DNA of 64,000 nucleotides, from contig JABVXV010000023.1 of assembly GCA_013365325.1 (NCBI GenBank), positions 1-64,000 of the forward strand, written 5' to 3'. The notes under the pieces are model-generated. The model saw only the letters and a list, made by a program, of their open reading frames with translations, was not told the origin of the DNA and did no database searches. Both the position numbers and the translations under genes were made by a program. Below are positions 14,481 through 25,581 of this stretch, piece after piece (within the stretch, counting starts at the first letter, position 1; each line of letters starts with the position of its first letter). The DNA comes from Dipetalonema caudispina (lineage: Eukaryota; Nematoda; Chromadorea; Rhabditida; Onchocercidae).

Positions 14481-17299
14481 CTGAAATTGAATTTCAATAG
14501 TTAAAAAAACTTGAAAATTTAGCAAAAACATTTACAATCTCAAAAGAAATCAATGAAATATAACCGGGTTATTAATCTCTTCCGAATCCTTCCGCCTATC
14601 TCTGCACCAAAAAATCCTTTCACTTTCTTTTTCTTAATTTAATTCATTTCCATCGAAAATCCACTACAATTTGAAATCACTTTTTTTTTCAACCTAGGCG
14701 ATTATTTAGTGATGCATCGATCAGGACTAGAAAATGACGAATTTATCGCTTAAGCAAATAAAATTTCTGCTAACTTAATAATGTGGATGAGAGGAAAAAT
14801 GAAAAGCTGGTTACGTTAGTTAATCAAAGGAAGGAAACAAGCTTAATAAAATATCCCGATCAACAACACTGTAATTAGCAACTGGCTGTATAACAATGTA
14901 CAGAAGAGAAAGTATACTCCTTCTCGTGTCCAATGAAAATACTTTCGGAGCCGATAACTTACCACTATTCTCAATATTATTCGCGAAGAATTGACTATCC
15001 TGTATTTCATTATTTTATAAGACATCAAATTATTCACTTTTCCGTATCACCCTGAAGAAATAAGCGGTAATAGAAAAATGAGGCCAAGGTCATAGTGTGA
15101 TAGTTCTCGATACTCTTTGCAACCAAGTACTTTCTATAATACAAATTAACTGTTTCAGTGCAGTTGAATGTTTTTTATGTTATGAGACTATTAATAATGA
15201 TTTCCTTCCTTCTTAGACACTTTTTTTCAAAAGATCTGACTTACGATTCATTTTACTTTATTCTAAATGTTATCAGGTACTCGAACTTTTTTTTATCAGA
15301 AACTATATTAGGCATGGAAAAAAAAATACGCTTTAAATAGCTGATGATCGATAACATCTTCTTAAGCTTTTCCATCAGTTTTTTATTTTGACTAACTGAC
15401 GTGATCAGCTTTTTATTCTCCTTTCATGGCAATATTCCGCTCCTTCAGTTTCATTTTCTTACTCATTAAATTCGTCGGTTTCTAGTCCTGGTGGATTTAC
15501 CGCAACAGCCAACTAGTAATTATAAATACCCATTAATCGTTAATGAGCCCAATTCTTTCAAATCTCGTCTACTTAATGATTATGTGTATGTCAGCCTATT
15601 ATTCATGCATTAACAAAAATTAACTATTTTCAGGATCGAAAATTTCTTCTTTGAACTTTGGATAGTAAAACTGGACGAAACAAGGTGAAAATACTTCATG
15701 TAAACGTCTTATGCAGATATTTCTTTACCGAAATTTGCTAAGCATGTCTGCTTGCGCTTTTGAGACTTGATATTTCTAAGAAAGTGCAAAATCTGTCAAG
15801 CAGACCATTGAACTTTGCTGGTACTTTCAGTCTGAAAAAGAAAATGAAGAAAAAAACGGCCATTTAGGGATCAAAAAGTCAACATTCTATTAAGAAGATG
15901 CTTTTGAAGCCAGAAAGATGTATGGTTTAGGGCAGGCTGAAACATTTCCTTCTACCTCGATCCACTTCCTAAATGTTTGAAATCTTTAGCAAGATGAAGA
16001 AGTTTTGACAGCATGCATGAAATCTTTGACAGCATATAAAAATAACATAAAAAAGTTTACACTCTCTAGTTTTCGTTTCTCCAACAGCAGTTACTTCTTA
16101 CATTAAAATAATGAGAAATATTACGGGTTTACGTTGTAATATTAGCCCACTGTTTATTGATTTGTTTTATTTTGAAATATTTTAATTTTTACTCTTAATG
16201 TCTCGATAGTTCAATGATTCAATGGCTCTAAGATTCTACTTACTCATGGAAGAATGAGTTAAATAGGTATAACATTTTATTTCATGAGTCAAAATTACTT
16301 ATTAGAATGCTGTCGATTTCTTTCTGAAAATTTTCAGTATCATCTCATTGTATGGAAGTCAACAACAGAATCATCATTTTCTGCGTCTTCTGGACGATTG
16401 ATTTCTGGGGTATGTTATATTATTTTGCATAATCTTAAATATTTCTCAAGAAATTCTATCTGGGTTGTGTCATTTGTCACATGATATTGAAACGCAGTGA
16501 AGTAAATGTACAAAAGCTTCATGAAACCGAGAAAGTTCCATTGGAGAAGGTCAGGCAGTTGAGTCACCAGCAGCAAACAAGCAAATGGATCAAGTAAAAA
16601 TCACTCTTTAGCAAAACGCAATTAATTCAATGAAAGTGCACTTAGAAAGAAATAAAAGGAAGCACACACTTAACCTCTAAAAGTAGTGGAAAATTAACTG
16701 CGGGATGATGTACCAAAGCAAGATTAAACCATCATAACGAGTAGTGTGTTAACTATTTCAATAAGTCGATGGAAGTCTGTATAATTTAAATATGTTTCCA
16801 AATCACTTCACTAACGTTACATCTTATTTTTCCAAAAAATTAATAGCAAAGCGCACTTTACACTTTCTAATGAAGAAGAAGGACGGGCTGCGTAACTTGA
16901 AAATAATAGTTACAGTGGGGAAGCACGCGTTTGTTTTGATAGTTACGGTGGGAAGCATGAATTTGTCGACGTATCCTCCTCCTCCAAACAACATCAGGTG
17001 AACTCAGTTTCATTGGAGATTCTCACATTTCTCAAATCAACTTAATATAGTTATAAAAATTGTAGATCTCAAATACAGAGAATGGCCCCCAGGTTTCTTT
17101 CAAAATGAAACGTATGATATAATTGAAATTTAAGACTTCTGAAAGGAAAAATGAGCAAAGTAAGCACAAAATAAAGAAAACTGAAAAGTGTCAATCTTTT
17201 AAATAAAAAAAGTAAACTGAAGAGTGAAATATCTATAAACATAAATTTTGGGATAGCATTTTTGTGTACAAATTAAACCTTTCATCAATTCAATTGCAG
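14481..17299. other. upstream region of dpy-19 and of the 17.3-kb orphan gene (divergent)
   Basis: The missing first exons of both neighbouring genes probably lie here. For dpy-19, a - strand frame at 14843-15037 contains a hydrophobic stretch (YSQLLITVLLIG), but I found no convincing phase-1 donor. For the orphan gene, a + strand frame at 16870-16996 ends at a good donor (ATCAG then GTGAAC) but in the wrong phase. No other gene was seen. Confidence 0.35.
16906..16966. repeat. imperfect direct duplication, about 29 bp
   Basis: ATAGTTACAGTGGGGAAGCA followed by CGCGTTTGT (16906-16934) recurs as a 28-base copy with a few changes at 16939-16966, separated by four bases. It lies inside the open frame upstream of the 17.3-kb gene. 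Confidence 0.7.
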
Positions 17300-19095
17300 T
17301 GGCAACAGCCTCACCAGTTGAAAACATTTTGAAGGAAGAACAGTTAAACAACGATACAATTATCAGCTCGTCAAATTTGATCTTCTATTTGTTAAATAAC
17401 TTAAGCAGCACAGAAAGTGAAATGCTGGATAGGTATTTGTGCGAAAAGAATTACGCTTCGCTCAAAATTATGATTGATCGCAAACGGGCTGAAGTAAGTT
17501 AGCAATGAAGAAGTCCTGTCAAGATAATTATTCCTGGAATTACACAGAAGAGGATAGAGAAGAAAGATGTTTACTCGAGTATCATGGTACTTTGTTTCAA
17601 CTTGTCCTACGACAAAAGTACCTCATCCCTTCTTCCCCCTACTACTGTTAACAAACAGTCCTTCAACAACCCTCATCTTCTTAGTATAAATATAGACTTG
17701 TAAAAAGATTTCAAAAGCAACCATTCTAACTATCTATGTATCACTAGAGCTAAAAGTTCGAACTTCCCCTTAACTATTTAAGTTACTTTACAAGCTTCAC
17801 AGTTTTAATGAAATGCAATATAAAAATCCTTTACAAAGTCATGCTTCAACATTTGGATTTACAGTTGTTTCAAGCAAAAGATAAACCTCTGAAGGGTTTC
17901 CTAGACGCTGCACAAAGAGTTCCGGGAAATTTTGGTGCTGACATTGATGAAACCTTCTTGAACGCAGCTGTGCCGCGGAATTTCACGCAAGAACAATTTA
18001 AATATGCTGAAGCATACCGGGTAAACCTCTTCATTTTTCTTCCCTCTGTGTATAAATCCTAAACCTTTATTTCCTAATCTTCCCTCCTTAACGCTTCAAC
18101 ACTGTATTGTTTCACAATGAATTAATGATGTCAATTTCAGAATGCCACCATATATAGCATTATTCGTGCCCTGTGGAACACGAAAGTTGAACAAGAATTA
18201 CCGCAGATCGACCAATATGCCATTCTAGAATACTACAGCGAGAAACGTGCAGAGAAGGAAGCAGAAGAAAATATTCTGATTTGGCTGTGGAATATAATAA
18301 GAAAGCTGTTTGAGTACGTCTCTTTAGGAATTCGTCCCAAAAATCTGGGAAATATCCAGAAAAAAATCGTTACTTAACAAATAAAAAATTAGTCATCTAA
18401 TAACAGTATAATAAATCTTCATAAGTTCTAATAACATGCCAAATGCTACCATTCATTTGTATATAGTGTAAGTTACGGTTAGCCTTCCCAATCCTTTTCA
18501 TCAAATTTGACATCGCATCCCTGTCTTTGTACAAAGAATAAAATGAAGAACCAAGTTTATAGTGCCAGTCACCAATCGCCGTGCTCGGTCTATTCCGTAG
18601 TTTGATCTTCGGTAGAATCCGATTTTCGTTTAGCCAAGTACTAGTAGAAAGAAAAGTGCTCATAAGAAATTTGTTTTTGTTTTGCTTGAAACTTCAGGAA
18701 ATATGCCCACCGTATTTCCAATGTAGTTAGACTAAATGCAATGCCTAAGTAAAAAGATATAGATGGCGAGCTTAAATATGATAAAGAAAAACGTATTCTT
18801 CATTTTTTTTAGTAGAAAGAAAGATAAATTTGAATGTTATGCAAACGAGCCTAAATGTGTCCGAGCAGTGCTGGATCGTTGTGGCGCGACAGAATTGGAA
18901 CGCCTGCAGCAGGCCACCGATAACAACGAACCCATGCTTATTAATGATTTTATCAAAAATAAATTAGACGATGACTCGGAGATGTACATGGAATATGACC
19001 AATGGAATAATGCGAATGATGTGCCCAGAGCTCTCAAAGAAATAATCCATAGCTTGAGCCAAGCACAGAGAAGGTTACCGCCATTTTATAACTAA
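17300..19095 (+). CDS. orphan protein, four exons (5' end incomplete)
   Basis: I do not recognise the family. Exons 17300-17493, 17865-18020, 18141-18313 and 18813-19095 join in phase and end at a TAA at 19093-19095; an AATAAA signal follows at 19100. About 267 residues are visible. Exon 1 begins at a TTGCAG acceptor and needs one base from an upstream exon, so the start, perhaps with a signal peptide, is missing. Visible traits: a leucine/asparagine-rich N-terminal part, an acidic EKRAEKEAEENILIWLWN segment, then a basic and Cys-containing part (FECYANEPKCVRAVLDRC) and an acidic C-terminal region. Coding regions are clearly richer in GC than the introns. The dense charged and aromatic composition argues for a real, conserved protein, probably nematode-restricted, but that is inference. 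Confidence 0.75.
18397..18663 (-). CDS. possible nested antisense gene or exon in an intron, 88 codons
   Basis: An 88-codon open frame on the - strand lies wholly inside the last intron (18314-18812) of the + strand orphan gene. Its composition is protein-like (two HxxW/WHV spots, KDRDAMSNLMKRIGKANRN) and it is less AT-rich than other introns. A possible acceptor (TTTCTTTCTACTAG) lies inside the frame near 18641, so the true exon could be shorter. No family is recognised. It may also be chance or a decayed copy. Confidence 0.3.
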   Translation of the reverse strand: MSTFLSTSTWLNENRILPKIKLRNRPSTAIGDWHYKLGSSFYSLYKDRDAMSNLMKRIGKANRNLHYIQMNGSIWHVIRTYEDLLYCY

Positions 19096-19279
19096 TTTTA
19101 ATAAAATCTTTGAAATTCAAGTAAACTGTGAGTGTCTATTAGAGAAATCAGTAAAGTACCAAATGTCATAATTGCAAAGGATACACGTCGCTGCAGTAGC
19201 TCATTTATATAAAGAATGATTTCTCACCTATATGTAAGCAAAATTCTTGCAAAAAAACGGAGAAAAAAGTTGCAGGGCA

Positions 19280-19801
19280 ATGGAAAAATTAAGAAGGCTT
19301 GAGCTAATTGATAAAATCAAGGACTTCTATCGCGAGAATATCGAGAAAACAAGTCTACCAAAACAACAGGTGGATGCACTACCTATTTTTCCTATTAAAT
19401 TTTGCCCATATTCGTTAAAACTAGAATATTTTACAATTAAGAGTAAAACTTCAGGAAATCGAACTATTCTTTCGGCGAATGAATACGACTTTCGCTGGAT
19501 GTTATAATCCAAACATCAAAAAGACAAAGGAAAGGCAGGTGTTTCCTTTGACTAAAAATCCCCAGTTAAAATCTAGAGGATAACAATTCAAATAGAGATT
19601 AAATGTGCTGAATGTTTTTAAGAGCAAAATTGTTCATTTTGAGATTTTTTAAGGCTTAATTTTGACAAAAACTGTGTATTCGAAATTTCGAACCATAAAT
19701 AGTTTCGCTTGGAATCACTGATCAATACTCACTTTTCTCAGGCCAGCTTTTTTTTTCTAAGAGAAACTGCAGTGGAGACTCTAACAGCTTCCCTATGGTA
19801 A
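19280..19801 (+). CDS. probable small orphan protein, 77 aa, three exons
   Basis: The ATG at 19280 follows a TTGCAG acceptor (19271-19275) by four bases, as expected of a trans-spliced start. Exon 1 (19280-19369, 30 codons) ends ...SLPKQQ at a CAG-GTGGAT donor. Exon 2 (19455-19538, 28 codons) starts after CTTCAG with EIELFFRRMN and ends at a CAG-GTGTTT donor. Exon 3 (19742-19801) starts after TTCTCAG and ends ...TASLW and a TAA. All joins are phase 0. The N-terminal half is highly charged (RLELIDKIKDFYRENIEK). No known domain was recognised. It lies 185 bases after the stop of the orphan gene upstream and could share its transcript. The model rests only on ORF and splice-site logic. Confidence 0.45.
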
Positions 19802-21129
19802 TGTAGGTTTCTCTACTGTCAAGCAAGATCACTTCCTCATTTCAAAAATTGATTTTCAGATACGAAACTTAACGCTGAAGCCGCCGTGAAGTTCAAACTT
19901 GTTAATAATACGACTGTTTAATATTATCATTGTACAAAAATATTTACTACATTTGTTAAGTACACAGTAATTATTAAAATTTGCATAAATATGAAAAAGG
20001 TGTCATCAGTGCCTGTCTTGATGCAATTTATCATAAAATTTAATTGAAAAGAGAGAAGAAATTCCAAGTGTAATAACCCACAAAATTATCCAAGACCTTA
20101 CAAGAAAGCGCTGAAGTTTTGTCTCAAACTGGATTTCTGCCGACGAGAACATCAGGTTAAATATTCCACCACCTATAGATACTTACAGTCCTAACTGAAA
20201 AATTCACGAAATAAACATATGTAAGCCTTTCAATATAACATTTAAAAATGTAGCATGGCCCGGTGCTGATAAAGTTTATGTGAATAGATAAGAGCGATCA
20301 ACAATAACATGACTTGCAAAAATTATCTTCCAGTTAATCATACCTCCAACAGCATCATGCTGATACTTTTGTTTAGAAGTTACATCTATGTTGGTAATTG
20401 TGAATAACTAGATCCTCCGTGATCAATAGCAACTTAGCGCTTACTGTAATTTCGAAATGTCAAAGATCACTGCCACCATGCTTAGCCATTAAGAAATCGG
20501 TTGAAGGAGTAAGCATAGCACGAACCCGTCAGCACAAAACCAAATATCCAACACTTCGTCCACAGATTCGACTTCTCTTCAAGTTTTCCTCGGCTTCGTT
20601 CTTCTTTTGCGCAACCTATCCACTTTTTCCTCGCTGACTTGCTCATCCTGACTTGTAATCAATTCAACAAGTACACAAAGTCACCTGAAATCAATTAACA
20701 AGCAAAAAAACAACATTGTCCTGAAACACTTTAACAAGTAAACGTTATCCGGAATCAACCCAAACAGTAAACAACATCAACCGGAATAATACCACAAGTG
20801 AGCCGAAATTTTAAGACAGATTTCCATTTCACAATCGTCTCACGGCCTTGTTAAAAAAGAGTGACATTTCCGTGAAAATAGTAAGCTGACGATTGGTTCA
20901 GGTCGTTATTGTATCTTAGTTAGAAATTGGTAGTTGTAGATCGTAGTTGGGCGATATTGTAATTGAGTAAGACTTTATGGATGTTGCAATGTTAGTAGGA
21001 AGAAATGGCTATAAGTTTCTTCTTCAATTTTCTTGCCATTTTGCATCATCAAATTAATTTTTATTTCAAGTTATTTGGTTTGAGAACAGCTGATTTTCAG
21101 TCGATCGATTCAACTGAGCCATTCTCACG
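19802..21129. other. intergenic, nothing recognised
   Basis: AT-rich sequence between the small orphan and ubc-20. A + strand frame of 72 codons at 20419-20637 has no protein-like features. The end of the region contains the likely trans-splice acceptor of ubc-20 (GATTTTCAG, about 26 bases before its ATG). Confidence 0.5.
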
Positions 21130-22703
21130 ATGTCTCAAAATATCGCTTTCTCACGTGTACAACGAGAATGCAAAGAAATCATCACTAATAAAGAAGTTTG
21201 CCTTTTCTTTCGAAATATTTATGCTGATGTTTTTAGCCTAAAAATTAACACCTTTCACGTGATTACCAAATATGAAGGTATGGAAGGTACTTAAGAAAAT
21301 GGTAAATGCGCTAGATAAAATCATTATTTAAAACAAGAAACAATGATTATAACATATCTGAGCCCTTTTTTTGATATTTGATATATCTCTGGATTCTAGG
21401 CGGGAATTTCGTCAATTTACGAAAAACTTTAGAGTTTGAACGCTTTATATGAAGCTTTCAGCTGGCTGAAACGGGCGTAATGATTGAAATCCGTAACGAC
21501 TCGCTGACAAAAATACGTGGGGAGATACGAGGCCCACCGGATAGTCCGTACGAAGGTGGTACTTACGCTTTGGATATCACAATTCCAGACGAGTATCCTT
21601 TCCAGCCACCTGTAGTGAGTGTTACTGGAAAATTGTCAAAAGTTATCTATGTGATCTGAACTCTGTTTTTCCTCCTAAAGTAATCTAATTGTTCGATCAG
21701 TGACGATTGACGCGATTAAAGGCGTTCAACTCTATTTCTACCCTATCTTTGCTTCCCAGTAAGTCCTTGGAGCAAAGACTGTTTTTTTCGTTAAACTTAT
21801 CGATGAATAAGGCTTTCGCATCGTGGTTAGTTTCAAAAATTTGCTAGGAATACGAATATATCTGTGGTGTGAGTATATTATTTCCCTTCAATTCTGAATA
21901 AACATCTGGCACTTGTTTTTTCAGTGCAAATTTATCACAAAAATTTGGCATCCGAATATCAGCTCACAAACTGGGACGATTTGTCTTGATATATTAAAAG
22001 AGCAGTGGTAAATTGTTGATGTTATCCGGAAATTTTGACGTTTCCATGATTTTTTTAGAGTGTTAAATTAAAGAGGCGAAGTCTTTTGCAACTGTTCAGA
22101 ACTTAGGCAATTTTGTGAATGAAATGTTTATTGGATGAAAATTGATTTTTCTGTTTTAAAAGTTAAGATATCCACTTTATTTTTTCAAGTTTTCAGTTTT
22201 AAATAAACTTCTAGCTTTTTTCAGGGCCGCTTCTCTGACTTTGCGTACGGTTTTGCTGAGTATTCAGGCACTCTTAACTTTGCCGGAGCCAAATGACCCA
22301 CAGGATGCTGTTGTTGCCAGGCAATATATGGATAATGCGCAACTTTATAAAGTTAGGCTAATAGTTATTTATGGAAAAAACTAATAGTTTGTAGATTTGT
22401 TGGTTTCTTAATTTGGGTTAAGTTTAGCGAACGGCACGATTTTGGGCACAGCATTATGCCAAAGCTGAAGGCAAGCGGGATGACGAATTCTGGAACAAAA
22501 TCGACAAACTGAAGGATATGGGAGTCAAGCAGGTTAAATTCATAAAAGTTAGAACAGTTAGAATAAAAAAGTTCAAAATTCAGATTTCCAGGCCTTGAAT
22601 TTGTTTTTTTCTCTAATTATAAATTTTATAGGAGGATGCTATCTCGGCATTGAGCTGCAATTGGTGGGATTTATCGAGAGCTACTGATTATGTTTTTGGA
22701 TAA
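21130..22703 (+). CDS. ubc-20: UBE2K-type ubiquitin-conjugating enzyme with UBA domain
   Basis: An E2 enzyme that takes ubiquitin from E1 on its active-site Cys; in the known family it builds Lys48 chains. Six exons: 21130-21195, 21462-21614, 21925-22007, 22225-22351, 22428-22532 and 22632-22703. All are phase-consistent and give 201 residues, the usual UBE2K length. Visible landmarks: [25 protein letters not shown], the HPN motif in KIWHPNIS, the active-site Cys in [12 protein letters not shown], and [12 protein letters not shown]. Residues from about 160 form the C-terminal UBA domain ([19 protein letters not shown]). The start follows a TTTTCAG acceptor by 26 bases. The UBA tail distinguishes it from other E2s. 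Confidence 0.96.
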
Positions 22704-23019
22704 AATTATATTTTTTATCATGTATTATATGGTGCGTTACGCAGGTCATTTTCGTTTTTCATCTCCAAAGTGACTACCTTCAATCATCTTTTTCTCTTAA
22801 ATTACAAATCTTGAAGGTAGTGTCATTCGAGGACATCACAAAGTTTCATGATGTTTCCATTGTGTCCATTTAAATTTTAAATTTGAAGGATTTCAAATTT
22901 GAAACCAATCTTGTCTTTTATTTGCTTTGCAAACGTAGTTTCTATGAGGTTTAGATTTTAAATGTAACCCCTTAAAATAGTGAGAATTAAACCGGGTAAT
23001 TGGACTTGGATTTTAGAAG
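22704..23019. other. ubc-20 3' flank
   Basis: AT-rich downstream sequence of ubc-20, which faces the 3' end of the candidate - strand gene at 23020. No feature was seen. Confidence 0.5.
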
Positions 23020-23494
23020 TTAAATTTTGATTTCACTTTTGTTGAACTCATTTTTAGATGGAATGAAATCGATGGTGTCGTCTTCTTGACAGGGAAAAAT
23101 GCCTGGTTTGGATTTGCAAAACAAGATAAAATTCAAGAATTTCAATTCTATCGTCAATTTCATAATAATATTGATCAAGATTTTATTGAAATCTTTATTA
23201 ACACTTTCTGTACCTTTCGTTATGTGAAGGCTATCCTTGAGCCTTAAATAGCTCAAGGATAACTTTCAGGTCGGTGTGGGACCTCAGATTTCTATCTCAC
23301 CATTCCATACGTTCCTTAGCTGACATTTTTATCGCATTTCGATCTTTCGAAAATATGTCCCTTTGTGCTGCTGATAACTGCAAATTTGATTGCTGTCCGT
23401 TCGAAATAATATATAAGTGTTGTCCGTATTGTATTTTTTCAAGGGAATTTTTCTTGCATCGAAGTCTTTCTAATATTGTTCTGATATTATCCAT
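23020..23494 (-). CDS. candidate two-exon orphan protein, 138 aa
   Basis: The ATG at 23494 lies directly after a TTTAG acceptor, as for a trans-spliced start. Exon 1 (23301-23494) encodes 64 residues plus two bases and ends at a G-GTGAGA donor; exon 2 (23020-23242) follows a 58-base intron with a TTTAAG acceptor. The join restores a Trp (ERMEW then LKDSLHITKG). The N-terminal half is charged and helix-like (RTILERLRCKKNSLEKIQ; SKDRNAIKMSAKERMEW). The C-terminal half has a short hydrophobic stretch (LKFLNFILF) and an acidic end. No family is recognised. The acceptor is weak, and an 11-bp inverted repeat spans it, so exon 2 could be wrong. Confidence 0.4.
23232..23261. repeat. 11-bp perfect inverted repeat, 8-base loop
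   Basis: TATCCTTGAGC at 23232-23242 pairs with GCTCAAGGATA at 23251-23261. If the - strand gene is real, the stem spans its 3' splice site. Confidence 0.85.
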
Positions 23495-24454
23495 CTAAAC
23501 GAACCTTTTTTATCAGCAACTCTAAGCCGCTAATTGAATTACTGGTTTATTCATTTATCTCATTGCTGAAATGAAGTGGACATTACAGGAAAATATCTTT
23601 CGTTGCTCATTAAAACATCTATATTTTCATAGTCAGATATCACCGGAACTCATTAGTATTGATATTGTTTTTGGAAAATGATCAGGCTACTTTTGTAAAG
23701 GTTGTACTAGTATTTTCGGCTACTTAAATTTTGCTTTAGAACGAATTTTCTGATCCGTAATGCCACCGGAATCCCTCCACTTGGTTGCCTCGTTCATCAT
23801 AGATTATCTAACATTTGATATTTACGAGCCTCAGTTTCATAGTTAGGATTTTGAATATTTCAGCAGCTTAAAGACGATTGGTTCAAATTAATGTTGTTTT
23901 TTGGATTCTGTTTCATTGCCTCTATGTTTTTGCACGACTGTATAAATAAATGCTTGAGTAAGGTTATTTTCTCTTGGAAAATTTCCGTTCAATTTATGAA
24001 CAGCTTATTGCTTCTTCAACCTAACTTCAGGAATTACAGTTGTTTACAGTTAAAATGGTTGTCTGGCAAATAAGGTAAGAATTTGTGCTGTCAGAAGTGG
24101 TCACTAGAATTTTTATAGCAGCTTTGCAGTATATTTGATTCATGCGTTTTTATTCGTTATAGGTTATTCTGATTTATCGATAGATACTGCAGAACGTGTG
24201 CAGTAATTAGTAGATAAAGTGTTGGCTAGAGATGTACGTAGTTTTAATTAGTTGTGCTATGATTTAGTTGTACGTAGAAACAGTCGAACTGTGCAATGCG
24301 TAGTGATATACAAAGCAATGAAAGGAATGAAAACTTGTGTAGCTTACATATTCTTAGAATGGATGGAAATGGTTAAAGTTCCTGAAATCTGATGTTTAAT
24401 TTACATAACATCAGTCTAGTCGGGTATACTTCTAGCTTTAATCTTATTTTACAG
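23495..24454. other. intergenic, upstream of cox-17
   Basis: AT-rich region between the divergent candidate gene (-) and cox-17 (+). A 60-codon + frame at 23891-24073 shows no domain. The likely spliced-leader acceptor of cox-17 (TTTTACAG) ends at 24454. Confidence 0.5.
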
Positions 24455-25078
24455 ATGAGTGACGGTAAAGGATGTTCGATATCATCGAAGGATAACGACC
24501 TAAAAAAGCCCAAACCGTGTTGCGCTTGTCCAGAAACTAAAAAGGTTAATTTATATAATCTGAGATGTGAGCATTTTTAAATTTCTGGTGTTACATATTT
24601 CATCGGATATAGCATTGGTTGTCGAATGATACACTTTCCATTGTAATTGCTTTTTCACAACCGTTTATGCTAATTATACTAGGATAATAAGTTAACTATT
24701 GGAACGGAGTAAAGGGATAGATTGTTACCTGAAGTTAGTATAATGAAAATTTGATTCGAAGTGGAAATCTGTAAAGTTTGTAAACATAAATAAAAATTTG
24801 TAAAACAAGGGAATCTATTAAATGGAAAGATTAAAGACTAACATTATGAAACAGTATAAACTGCTTTAAGAAGTCTTTATTCGATTGCTAATTGATCAAA
24901 CAACTATGCTATATAACTAGATAATCCTGGAGATGATTAAGTCTATTCAGAGAACCTTCTTTAATTCGAATAACTGCAGGCCAGAGACGAATGTGTGATT
25001 TTGTTCGGTGAAGAACATTGTGGAGAACTAATAGAAGCTCACAAGAAATGCATGAGACAATATGGTTATGAAGTGTAG
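24455..25078 (+). CDS. cox-17: COX17 mitochondrial copper chaperone
   Basis: This protein delivers Cu(I) in the mitochondrial intermembrane space for assembly of cytochrome c oxidase. Two exons, 24455-24544 and 24980-25078, join in phase 0 and give 62 residues, normal for COX17. The copper-binding CCxC is in [12 protein letters not shown], and the twin CX9C pairs are C-PETKKARDE-C and [11 protein letters not shown]. The ATG follows a TTTTACAG acceptor with no gap, so the trans-spliced leader would end right at the start codon. It is the first gene of the same-strand run that continues with Sec20, gankyrin and the membrane protein. Confidence 0.96.
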
Positions 25079-25581
25079 TTTGTTTTTATGATTGTCGACG
25101 TTATGTATAGGGAGTTTTATTTGTTATTTAATCATAGATACTTAGTGAAGTTTTGCGAGGTTATAAAAATTGCATAAATTGTAAAATATGCATTTGTGTA
25201 TCTTTGATTCATTCTTGTGGTTAATTCCCACTTTGTCTGTCGAATAGTTGCTTATTAGAAAGTAAGATGGGAGCTCATTGTTGGCAAAATTCTAGCATTT
25301 CTGAATTGTTCTAGAAATGGATATTGGAAACTAAGTTATCTTTCCAAAAAAGTGAGAGAATAAAGCTTTCAGGAGAGTATCCGGAAGTCTTTTTTCTTTC
25401 CAAATCTTGCATCTTGGTTGCGAAATGTTAAAGTGTAATTTCAGTTAAGGTAACTGAAATTGAAAAGTTGAAGAAATAAAATTTCCTGCAACTCGATTCA
25501 CGACCGCGGTTTCCTACAGATTATCTAAAAGGACAAATAAACCGTATTCTGTTCTTGCAAGTGTCTCTCTTACGCTTAAAA

